Assembly: GCA_011032825.1 (NCBI GenBank)
Contig: JAADJZ010000015.1
Location: 1,054,001 to 1,118,000 of the forward strand
Origin: Massariosphaeria phaeospora
Taxonomy: Eukaryota > Ascomycota > Dothideomycetes > Pleosporales
Length of the DNA: 64,000 nt
Direction: 5' to 3'
Both the position numbers and the translations under genes were made by a program. Position 1 is the stretch's first letter; each line of letters starts with the position of its first letter. Below are positions 44,153 through 53,660 of this stretch, piece after piece. Under the pieces are notes generated by a model. It saw only the letters and a program-made list of their open reading frames with translations. It searched no databases and had not been told where the DNA came from.

Positions 44153-46872
44153 GACGATCCGCTTGAGGATGGGTCATACAAAGTGCCTTGTCGATACTCG
44201 GTGGAAGCAGGGGGTCATCTACGCTATCAAACTTATGATGAGACAGTGGACAGCTGTCGTCACCGAGAGTTGCCGAAGAACAAGAATGTCGCTATTCCGT
44301 GTCAGTGGCTCCCTTACATTGGCTGTACCGCCGTCAATTAAACCGATCGGCAAATCGCGAACCACAACAGAACTCATTCTCGTGATGACCGGAGTCCGTA
44401 TCGCTGCCATCTTGGCTGTGGTCTCTATTTTGCGTTGCTTCACACGCTCGCCCAGCATGCGCGCAACTGTGATCGGCAAGGGTACGTTGAACGACCGATC
44501 ACGTTTCGATTCAACCTTAAAGTCACTGCGCCCACTATTGTTGTAGTAGCGAGAGGATCAGGAGAGCCACCAGCATCGTGGGAAGGTGGTTTAGGACCAA
44601 GCACAACCCTTGACGATGGCCTTCCAATCTTCGGGGGCAAGATCAGCACTACCACGCAGTCTATGGCACGACTGGACGTAGTGCAGGGTTGCATTCTTGT
44701 TACACTGCACTGACAGAATTAATTCCCCACGGGTCACAATATTCCCGGAACCCAGAGGAGCTCGCTACAGGGGTAGGGTATGCCCGAACCGATATGACGG
44801 AGTCCCCTCTTTCTGTCGCCTCGAATTGGACAACACCTTGTGTGCCAGATACGACGGGGCTTTGCAATGGAAATACCACCCTTCTTGTACAGACCCGGAA
44901 TCCCTTGACCTGTTCGGAGCATTAAGACAGGGCAGACAGACCTCTCGGTCGCAACGAAGTCCTGCGTGCGGTGAGTGGTTACCGCGCGGTTGCGGTCGCC
45001 TACGATGCCTCCTACGCGCCTTCCTCCCATATGCCGTGCCGCCCACGTGAGCGCTTGCCATCGCCCCCACGCGTATCGGACAATTCTCCGGTGTGGGGAA
45101 AAAGCTTGATCGGACGGCTCATCGTGAGGAGTGAGGTAGGTCGGTGGTGAAGTTGAAGATTGGGTTCGCGCGAGGAAATCGGAACATTCTGCGCAGCTGT
45201 GCGACACTAGCATCACCGCTGGCATTAATTAGATATTGAATCCTAACTTCTTGCGTATACTTGCCTGCGTTCATGTGCTTATGCTGGTAAAAGACCTGTG
45301 CGTCAGTGCGTCATATCTGCCCACCCAAAGTCGCAGCGAGAAAATGTTGTGAGCGAAGGGCGTTTCTGTTGCGCCGTGTCGTCATAGTCTGCGAGATCGG
45401 GCTGTGGAGGCCGATGCCGCCCACTGAATCCTAGGTGAAGGCAGCGCTATACCGCTTTCGGGGGGCAGGCAACGCCTCTCGTGACCGCTTAACTTTTGCT
45501 GACTGTGCTAGCGCGAGGCCTGCCCCGAGGATATTTAAGCCCGCTCTCCCTCCGCCTCTCTTCTACTCCTCAGCTCTCTTTGCCTTTTGGCTTAGATCAA
45601 GTGTAGTATCTGTTCTTTTCAGTTTGTAAGTACTCTCCTCCTCTGCTTGTTCCTTTCCGTTGCTAACCCCGCCTTGAGAATCTCTGGAACGCCTTTACGA
45701 AGGCTTCAAGATTATTCTAATTTTTGTTATTGGGCCTCTTCTCCCTGGGCTTGCCCATAGTCGAGGCCACAGTGTCGCTAGTAAGTACTAACCTCACTTC
45801 TTCTTGTCTCAGGATGTTAACTCTATTTAGGTATTGCACTATCTCTAGCTGACGCGAATATCTTTTCGTTAACTTGGTTGCTCTTGAGCGATTAGTTGAA
45901 GAAGATGATTTTAAACTCCCTACTATACGCTGCCTAGCGTTAGTGCAACACTTATTCAGTAGGTTCGTGTCGCCAGTATTGCACGACATCTGGCTGACGC
46001 GAACCTCTTACCTTTTTCGTTGAGTCGTCTGGCTTTGCTGGGCGCTTGAAGAAGAAGTTATTGTTGATTGATTGAGTTGTTTGCCTTTGGAGTAAGTCTG
46101 TCTGCCTTGCGAATCGCTTCAACCCATTGTGACTGACAGTCCTCCTAGATGAACGAGAAGATCGCTGGCAATCAACTCCTGCCTACAGTGTTCCTGTCTG
46201 GCTGCAAATTCGCGCTGGAGCGACTCGATTGTGAGAGAAAATTTTCACCTGTGAGGCGCTAAGCAGGATTCGGCCGTACACCCACACTTAGTCGAAGGGA
46301 TTGGGGTTGGGATTGGGATACATAGCTATCAATGTAATAAACTCTGCTGTTACGTATATCTCACCTCTACACTTGATTACAATCTCCTCTACAGGCGCGG
46401 GCTCGCGACCTTGACATGGTTTGTTGCCGATAGCAACTCGAGCCATACTCGGCCTCCCATTACCTGATGTGGTAGATGCAGCAGGGCTTTGTAGGCTTCA
46501 TGGCAGCTCTGCTAACTTGTGCCAGAATCACCTGTATAGTCCAGAGTATCAGAAGAGCGCATGAGGAGCCTGGCTTGACCCGCAATGGCCTGTTACACGG
46601 CTAGGTCGTCAATTGAGTTTGGACACACCGAGTTTCGTGGACAGCGCCACACGATCTCGCGAACTTCACCCGTCCGACACTATGCTAAGCACTAACCCAT
46701 CAGAATCGGTGATATATAGCCCCACCCAGCAGTTACGCTCAGGAACGAGTGCTTTGTACGTCTAGCTTGCGCAGCCAGCGAAGCTCATACAGTCTCCCGC
46801 TCTACGAACGCGTCTCTTCGCGCCAGACACGCACCCATGCGTCAATGGCCCTCTAGCAACGAGCCAATAACT
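44153..46872. other. 2.7 kb accessory-island stretch without a gene
   Basis: To about 45300 there are scattered frames (longest 163 codons, 44734-45225 minus) with no family resemblance. From about 45345 to 46150 lies the LTR/promoter-like block described separately. The last 400 bp precede the tocopherol-cyclase-like gene's 3' end. Confidence 0.45.
45345..46150 (+). other. LTR- or promoter-like non-coding block with a 145-bp internal duplication
   Basis: Starts near TGTTGTGAGCG, has a TATA-like GATATTTAAGCC at about 45530, then a pyrimidine-rich CTCTCTTCTACTCCTC stretch and several GTAAGT-like sites (for example 45625, 45780), the second with a CTAAC-type branch point close by. From 45832 a unit beginning TATTGCAC...CTGACGCGAA is repeated 145 bp on at 45977. 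No frame above 90 codons and no second copy in the window. It may be a solo LTR or the leader of a lost gene; neither can be proven here. Confidence 0.3.
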
Positions 46873-47877
46873 CTACTCATTCTTCTCACCTCGCCCAGGA
46901 AAATACCCACCCCCAAACTCGAGACTCGCGTTCTCAAACCTCTCCGTCCTGACCGCGTTCCAGCCCCACCAACCCCGCGCCCACACCTCCACCTCCACGA
47001 CCGCCAAAAAACTCTCCGTCACAAAATTCTCGCGATGGCCCTCCGGAAACGGGCAACCGAGGCCAAACCACCCCTCCTCCTTCGGCGCCTTCGCCCGCAC
47101 GACGATCTTCCGCCATAGCCCGCTGACGCTGATGGTGAAGGCGCGATTCGCCCAGTCGACGTCCACGGACATGAACGGCGAGAAGACACCGAACACAGAT
47201 AACGCGAGTGGAGGCACAAAGTCGAGATTCAGGTCGGGCGAGCGGTAGCCCAGCATGTAGGCCGTCATGCCCATGATTTTGCCTCCTGCGAGACAGATGC
47301 CGCGGTTGTCGGCGCGAGCTTGGATCCACATGTGCGAGGAGGGGAAACTGGACGCCCAGTTCTTCTCTTGGTGGATCGTCGCGCGGCCGTATGTCTCTGT
47401 GCCCGGGAGGTTCACGGATTTGATGCTGAACTTGTATACGCATGGTGAGGCCAGCGATTGTACATGCCAGTGGAGCGGCAGCGGGAGCTTTATTAGCCAA
47501 CCCTCTGGTGTGCGCTTCGTCGAGCTCCATGGCTCGCGGCCAGATGTCACGGCATCTAAGCTCCATTCCGCACAGCGTAGGTTGTATGAGGTTTTGCCAT
47601 CAGCGTCGCAGATCATAGAGCCCAGCTCTGGGACGCGTAGCTCGAAGGCATGGCCGGGGCCGTTGGTAATGCGTTGAATATCTGAGACCCAGTGGTGGCA
47701 CTGGAAAATGGGGGAGCCAGATTCTGGGTAGTAGGTAAAGGACACCATATATGGCGGGCGCGAGGTCGCATTTGGAACGCTACATATTATGAGCGCGATG
47801 TGTGCTCCGGATGGGAGGTCGAATTTGGAATAGTAGCCTTCGAATGCTGCGGATTGATGTGGTGCGAAGTGCTCCAT
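46873..47877 (-). CDS. Tocopherol-cyclase-like protein, 334 aa
   Basis: Single exon, 334 residues. Family marks: FEGYYSKFDLPSGAHIALII at the N-terminus, GREPWSSTKRTPEGWLIKLP, then the core LPLHWHVQSLASPCVYKF near residue 135 and HQEKNWASSFPSSHMWIQAR near 170, and GWFGLGCPFPEGHRENFVTE at the end. In plants tocopherol cyclase closes the chromanol ring; fungi do not make tocopherol, so the substrate of this homologue is unknown. The H-W-H-V and E-K-N-W signatures are intact. No signal peptide. It converges with nothing: its left neighbour region is gene-free and the agmatinase lies upstream on the same strand (308 bp from that stop). Confidence 0.85.
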   Translation of the reverse strand: MEHFAPHQSAAFEGYYSKFDLPSGAHIALIICSVPNATSRPPYMVSFTYYPESGSPIFQCHHWVSDIQRITNGPGHAFELRVPELGSMICDADGKTSYNLRCAEWSLDAVTSGREPWSSTKRTPEGWLIKLPLPLHWHVQSLASPCVYKFSIKSVNLPGTETYGRATIHQEKNWASSFPSSHMWIQARADNRGICLAGGKIMGMTAYMLGYRSPDLNLDFVPPLALSVFGVFSPFMSVDVDWANRAFTISVSGLWRKIVVRAKAPKEEGWFGLGCPFPEGHRENFVTESFLAVVEVEVWARGWWGWNAVRTERFENASLEFGGGYFPGRGEKNE

Positions 47878-48184
47878 TGTTGTTGCGGTCTATATATAAC
47901 GAGAGATGGGGTATATTGAGAAACCGAAATAAGGTACCGTCTATAATATGCTTTGCGTATGTGGTAGCTGGTTTTGGCGAGGACAGACTCATGACGTAGG
48001 AGAATTCCGCGGAGCTTGGCAAACTGAAGATGTAGTGCAGTTTACGGACTCTTGTGTATGTCGATAAAAAGTTTTCCTTGCTGTGCTAGCTAATGCAGAG
48101 GTGCAGAGGTGGTTGAAAAACCCAACCTGGCTTTGCCTGCAACAAAAAACTAGAGGATACAAACGGTGTATGCAGTGGTCAACC

Positions 48185-49445
48185 CTACAGTTCGTCTCTA
48201 ACGGACTCTCTCGTCTTTCCGGTCTTTGCCTGCTCAACCAACCCTTTCTTCACGATACTCGTCAAAACTTCGTAAGCTATTTGTGCAGCAGCAAGCCCTG
48301 TCGTCTCCGCAGACCCATCATATGCCGGGCTCACTTCCACGATATCCGCACCAACAACGTTCAACCCGTCGATACCTCTCAGGATTCTGATGAGCTCTCT
48401 AGTCGTCCAACCACCCGGCTCAGGCGTTCCGGTTCCTGGTGCCATGCCAGGATCAATTACATCGATATCAATGGAGAGATAGACCGGTATTTCGGTGCCG
48501 ACACGCTCCATGATGGAATTGATGATGCCCTTTACACCAATTTCATCAATATCGTCAGTTGATATGCGAACCCAACCCTGCTGTGAGTCGTCTGTATAGT
48601 CTTCCGGTTCGTCACCGGACAGCCGTGTGCGGAGACCAGCGTGTACGGAGGAACCGTTCGCGATCAGGCCTTCAGTCGCAGCAATCCAGAACATGCTACC
48701 GTGATTGAAAAAAGATGGAGTGGAGGTATCCGTGGGATCGATCCAAGCGGACGGGTATTTGGCAGGGTGCCAGGTATCAAGATGAGCGTCAAAATGGACG
48801 ACTGCTATCGGCTGGCCATGAATCTGCTTCAGAACTCGTAGGGCGGGAAGTGCTATGCTATGGTCTCCACCCAGAGTAAGCAGCTTCGGTTTGTGAAGGT
48901 AAGCTGTCGGCGAAGAAAGAGACTCCGACGTGGGTTGTCTGGCTCCCAACTCTTGGAAAGCCTCACTCATCTGGCGGAGGGCCAGCTTGTTGTCAAACGG
49001 CGTGATTGGAATATCGCCACAATCAACGATGCTAGCCCATGACGTGTATGGATTTAGGTTCGCTCGAGGATTGAAGCCGCGGAAAGACGTTTGACGAGAT
49101 GATCCTGCGCGAATGGCGCGAGGGCCAAATCTTGCTCCTGGGCGATAACTCACTGCCGTGTCGAACGGTGCTCCGATAATTCCAATGTCGAATTCTGTCT
49201 CTGGATGTATTAAGCATCGGATGTGAGGCAGGTGTGCAAATGTTGAGACGCCGGAGAAACCCCACTACACACATCAGCAGTAGCCATCGATGTTAGGTTG
49301 AGAACTCTACATCAATGCCCCATTTCCTTTCGAGCTCTTTGAGTCGCTCTTCAGAGAAGGGCTCTTGCTGCTCTACATGATGGGTCGAGTGCGCATGCGC
49401 AGCGGTTGAGAGCAGGAAAAAGAATGGAGCAAAAGACCAGAGCAT
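48185..49445 (-). CDS. Agmatinase/ureohydrolase with signal peptide and C-terminal RDEL, 404 aa
   Basis: Two exons: 49445-49311 and 49264-48185, phase 0, 404 residues. The first exon gives a signal peptide (MLWSFAPFFFLLSTAAHAHS, cleavage likely after AHA). The arginase-fold manganese ligands are complete: GGDHS near residue 175, FDAHLDTW near 200 and SIDIDVIDPGMAPGTGTPEP near 310. YRPGARFGPRAIRAGS is the agmatinase-type substrate loop. The product hydrolyses agmatine (or a related guanidino compound) to putrescine and urea. The last four residues are RDEL, a variant of the ER-retention signal, which with the signal peptide suggests residence in the ER lumen rather than full secretion; that is inference. 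Secreted fungal agmatinases of this size are common, and substrate within the family is not settled by motif. Confidence 0.93.
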
Positions 49446-49936
49446 TTCGAAGAGATTCTAGGTTGACGATGAAATTCTAGGTTGAGAAGTAGACTGTCAA
49501 AGAGGTGGAAGGGACTTCTGTGCAGAATCGAGCGGGCGATCATTGGCTTCCAATTATGTAACAGCGTCTTGCCTTATCGTAGGTTTTGCCTCCGACATCG
49601 TGCGAGCGATGGCATGGTTCCAACTTCAGTGCAACATAGAGTATCCTAACGAAAGGATGCCGGCCGTGGATGGAGCAGCGGGATGAAGGACAGAGCGTTT
49701 CGTTGTCAGTGTGGTTTGTAGCTTTCGAGACATGGCCAATCAGAGACAGCGGAGGGCCGACGTCCCGTGACACCGTGTTGGCGTCGAATAATCGCGTCTA
49801 GTCTCCAGGACTCTTCTTCAACTTCACTTCATCGCACGCAGGTTCTTTCATCAGTCCTATCGCATAGAGTCAAATTTCAAACCTTGATCAACACACGTTC
49901 TACCAAAGCTCAACGCGACCGAATTGTCCCTCCGTT
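49446..49936. promoter_or_regulatory. Divergent promoter between agmatinase and the DNA glycosylase
   Basis: 491 bp separating two start codons that read apart. No TATA box is evident; a palindromic or repeated motif was not found. Confidence 0.4.
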
Positions 49937-51453
49937 ATGCCTGAGGTGAGTAAGCCGTTAGGATCCACGAGAGAATACAATTTAATGCGCGTAGATTGCC
50001 GAAGTTGCGCGTATAGTGCATTTCCTGAAGAAGCATGTTGTTGGCAAGACTGTCGCAGCCGTCAAGACACAGGAAGATGATGTAAATATGGCTCTTTCCC
50101 TTACTTCCGTCCTTTGCGGGGTCCTTTTCCGGGGGCTCTACACAGCTGGGCAGAGGATAGCCAACACCCCAGAGTCCATCATCCCGATGGTATCTTGTCT
50201 GCTGTTCCGCTGGAACCGATCATATGCTACTTCATGCTCTCGAAACGTTTCTACTTCGACCATCTACATATGGCATCCAGATCTGCTCACATCATGCAGA
50301 TAATATACGGCAAAGTGGGCACATCAGCGTCTGCGTTCCAAAAGGCCATTACTGGGAAAAAGATCATGGACGCCCGCCAACAAGGCAAATACTTCTGGTT
50401 AGAGATGGACTCAGCCCCTCATCCCTTGATGCATTTTGGCATGTCTGGTTGGATGAAATTCTCGAACGACGACACCGCGTATTACCGACCAGCCAAACCA
50501 GAAGAAGCACAATGGCCACCGAAATTCTGGAAGTTCATTTTGCAGATGAAGGAAGAGCCGCAGGATGAAGTCGCTTTTGTTGATGTTCGAAGATTGGCGA
50601 GGATCAGATTGGTCGACGCGAAGGCAGAAGATATGCGCAAGACCACCCCGTTAAAAGAGAATGGGCCAGATCCAGTCCTTGATCCGGATATACTCACTGT
50701 GGAGTGGCTGACGAAGAAGCTGAAGAGCAAGAAAGTGCCGGTAAAGGCCCTACTGCTTAACCAAGCAAATATCAGCGGCATCGGGAACTGGGTTGGGTAG
50801 GTCAACTCAACGATACACAACACTAGCTGCTGACGATGACCAGAGATGAAATCATGTATCAAGCGCGGCTTCACCCGGAGCAGTATAGCAATACCTTTAG
50901 CGATGCTCAAATTAAGCAACTGCACGACGCGATGATGTACGTCTGTAACCTCGCCGTCGACAAGCTTGGCGACTCCGACCAATTCCCCGAAGACTGGTTG
51001 ATGAAGCACCGATGGGGCAAGGGCAAGAAAGAGGACGACAAATTACCGAATGGAGACAAAATTACGTTCTTGACAGTTGGGGGCAGGACGTCCGCGATCG
51101 TGCCTAGTGTCCAGAAGAAGACAGCAGCGACCGCAGGCGATATCGCAAAGAACGATGAGGAGGTTAAGCCGAAGAGGGGCGGTAAGAGGAAGGCTGCCGC
51201 TGTGAATTACGAGGAAGAGGAAGATGAGGAGAACCCGGCAAAGGCTAAACGAGGACGTAAGAAGGTGGAGAAGAAGGTTCAGGAGGACGACGAGGAGCAA
51301 GATGAGGAAGACGAGGAGGAGGAGGAGGAGGAGGCCCCGTCAAAGAGGCGAAAGACCGCCAACGGCGCCTCTCGGAAAGGAAAGGGCCAAACGGAGGCCA
51401 AAACCGAGGAGACTACTGGCCAACGGAGGTCCGGACGCAATCTGAAGGCTTAG
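49937..51453 (+). CDS. Formamidopyrimidine-DNA glycosylase (Fpg/Nei family), 400 aa
   Basis: Four exons: 49937-49945 (9 nt, MPE), 49995-50081, 50300-50796 and 50844-51453, 400 residues. The catalytic N-terminus Pro2-Glu3 is encoded by the 9-nt exon, followed by IAEVARIVHFLKKHVVGKTV, the conserved lysine in GQQGKYFWLEM-like RQQGKYFWLEMDSAPHPLMH, MSGWMKF, VDVRRLARIRL, and the helix-two-turn-helix LLLNQANISGIGNWVGDEIM. No C-terminal zinc finger is visible; instead GDKITFLTVGGRTSAIVPSV is followed by a long Lys/Glu tail, as in plant and fungal Fpg. It removes oxidised purines and nicks DNA in base-excision repair in the nucleus. The tail (KRGGKRKAAA, acidic runs, SKRRKTAN, RRSGRNLKA) carries likely nuclear signals. 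Splicing of intron 3 restores GNWVGDEIMYQAR. Confidence 0.94.
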
Positions 51454-52491
51454 TTCTGCTTTCCTCACTGAGCGAGTCCGTACAGTAGCCAAGAGCATTT
51501 GAATATGGAACAACCATGTTTTGGCTCCTCCAGGGATTAGTGTAGGGTAGTGCCTAGTCACTCCAATGTGTGGCAGGAACTAGACGTTGTTAGGGGTAGC
51601 ATCTGTCCTAAGCTCTTTAGTATTGGCCCTTATAATGTCTCAAAATCCCAGCTTTACAAACCTCAGCGTGAGATAGCTGGCCGTGGGTGATACAATCTAG
51701 TAGAACCGAGATAATAATAGGAACGTGCAGTGACCCAATTTAGAATATGAACCTAGAATAAGGTTCCAGAAATGTTATCTAGCTGCGCATGCAGGAATCT
51801 TTACGCAGGAGAAATTCTTTACAAAGTCCCGCCACGTTAACAGCAGAATCCTAGGAGAATGTGACCGAAGATAGGCGAGTGTTGCTGCTGCTCTGAGATG
51901 TGGAGTAGAGAAAAACTTGGAATGCGAGCAGTAGTAGTAGCTGTGGCTAATGGCTTCCTATATTGCATCGCGAGACGGACAAGCCCCCTTTTAGAATTGC
52001 GCTCTTGAGAGCAAGAGTCTAGGCTGGAATCGTTCATACTACTACAGCATCGTGTAAATGACAACGGCGCTTAGTAGAAGATTGACGCCGGCTGGCATAA
52101 TTCGTTTCCGATGCGCACCTAGGTACCATAAGTCTACCCTCTTCTCTACTAACCTTTATATAGACAATGCCTACTATACTAGATTCAACAGGGCTTTGTA
52201 AAGATAAAGGTAGAGTTATCTACGTTGCTCAAAACTCCTAGGCTGTCAAGAGGATCGTCTTTATCGGCAATGAAACCGATGGGTGCGGGTGGCACACACG
52301 TGCCACACCCCCGCCACCCTTCCTATCGATAAGCTCACCCGGCAGAACCGCCTCACCGCCCTCAAATTATCACTCACCCACCACCTGGGCACTCACTACT
52401 CCACACTTTCCACCCCCAACCGAACCACCAAACCACCAACTCCCCTCCTCACCACCCTCTCACCCGTCCACGGTCTCGCACCCTCCCCCCA
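51454..52491. other. Intergenic region upstream of rpb12, with transposon copy C
   Basis: 3' flank of the glycosylase gene, then AT-rich DNA, the family-II element at 52085-52290, and 200 bp of C/A-rich leader before rpb12. No gene seen. Confidence 0.45.
52085..52290. mobile_element. Miniature inverted-repeat element, family II copy C (degraded ends)
   Basis: Same orientation as copy B. The left end GGCTGGCATAATTCGTTTCC and internal blocks GATGCGCACC, TACTATACTAGATTCAACAG, GGCTTTGTAAAGATAAAGGT and AAACTCCTAGGCTGTCAAGA match copies A and B. The right end, TTTATCGGCAATGAAACCGA, is recognisable but diverged beyond CATTGCCGATAAAG. No target duplication could be assigned; limits are approximate. 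It sits about 200 bp before the rpb12 start codon, in its promoter. Confidence 0.75.
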
Positions 52492-52804
52492 ATGTCCGGC
52501 TACCAACCCACCAACGGTGCCACCGGCACCGGCACCACGCAAGCCCAACCCGTCGTCGACGAGCGCTCGCGCGCCGTGACGTACTCGTGCGGCGACTGCG
52601 ACCAGGAAGTGCAGCTGAAGCGCGGCGAGCCGATCCGGTGCCGCAACTGCGGGCACCGCGTGCTGTACAAGCAGCGGACGAACCGGTGAGTTTCTGAGGA
52701 GAGGGGATGGGGGGCGCGGTGCTGGATTCCGGGGGTGTTTGATGTTGGAATATGAATGTGGGCTAATGCGATGGCGTAGTATGGTGCAGTTCGAGGCGCG
52801 ATGA
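52492..52804 (+). CDS. rpb12: RNA polymerase subunit RPABC4 (Rpb12), 72 aa
   Basis: Two exons: 52492-52685 and 52780-52804, 72 residues. After a Gly/Thr-rich lead (MSGYQPTNGATGTGTT) come VTYSCGDCDQEVQLKRGEPI and RCRNCGHRVLYKQRTNR, the zinc ribbon C-x2-C-x13-C-x2-C. The last exon gives MVQFEAR, completing the invariant R-M-V-Q-F-E-A-R end. Shared by RNA polymerases I, II and III. The 94-nt intron has a GTGAGT donor, GGCTAATG branch-like site and GCGTAG acceptor, and without it the terminal motif is lost. Confidence 0.95.
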
Positions 52805-53660
52805 GCGAGCGAGAGTTGCGCACGCGCACGCGCGCGCCCGGCGATAGATACGAATGCGATGCATGCAGACAGGCAGAAGCGACCGACTTACGATAACGCC
52901 ATGCGGGGACCAGCCTAGGCAGTCCGAACGGGCTGTTACGCCTCATTACTCGAGAGGCTCTCATTAGCGACCCACCACAAGGGAATGGATATGGAATGAA
53001 ATGTTTTAGCGGAATTTGGACAGCATGGAGTTAGCCTCAGTTCAGGGCATGGTGGACAATATATATATATATCTTTCAGTCTTCTCAGCATCAGATCAGT
53101 CAGGGAGCTTCACTTTACAATCACAGGCTCGCATTCAGGCATATCACTCTTCTCTCTGAACAAGTGGATTCTCTCGTACGCCGCTCAGATGCTCAGGGTG
53201 CCTCTGAACGCTTCCCTACTCCGGCCTGAGTCTCACGAGAAATATGACTTGACTCACTTCCCAGTGCAGTTAGCCTAACTTACACTCACAATGCACGATC
53301 AGAGCCCATGAGCAAGCTTCCCAAGACAGTAATAGTAGTGAGAGCATGTACGAACCCTGCGCCTAGGACCTCAAAGGTCACGCCCACAGCGCCATCGAAT
53401 GCAGTCTCGGTACCATTACCCCACCCCACTCCCAGTGATGATGGCGGGGGAGATGACAACGAATGAGGGGCGGGGATCCGGAGGAGTCCCAATAGGAAAA
53501 GAGAAATGACGTTTGAGCTAAAAGGCCTAACGGACATGCGATGCTCGTATATAGAATGACCTAATACCGGAAGTGAAGTCTTGATTTTGAGATGGTCTGG
53601 AAAACTCATCGTTGCTCGTTAATAGTCATGCAACTTCGTGCCTATGTTTGATATGGTCGT
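52805..53660. other. Intergenic region between rpb12 and the NDR kinase
   Basis: 3' flanks of two converging genes. Contains a CACGCGCACGCGCGCG stretch near 52820 and an (AT)n microsatellite at about 53059-53072. No gene called; a 107-codon minus-strand frame at 53286-53609 has no family features. Confidence 0.5.

Noticed and set aside
44734..45225. 163-codon minus-strand frame in the island
   Set aside because: No motif, no splice support, another frame of 101 codons overlaps it.
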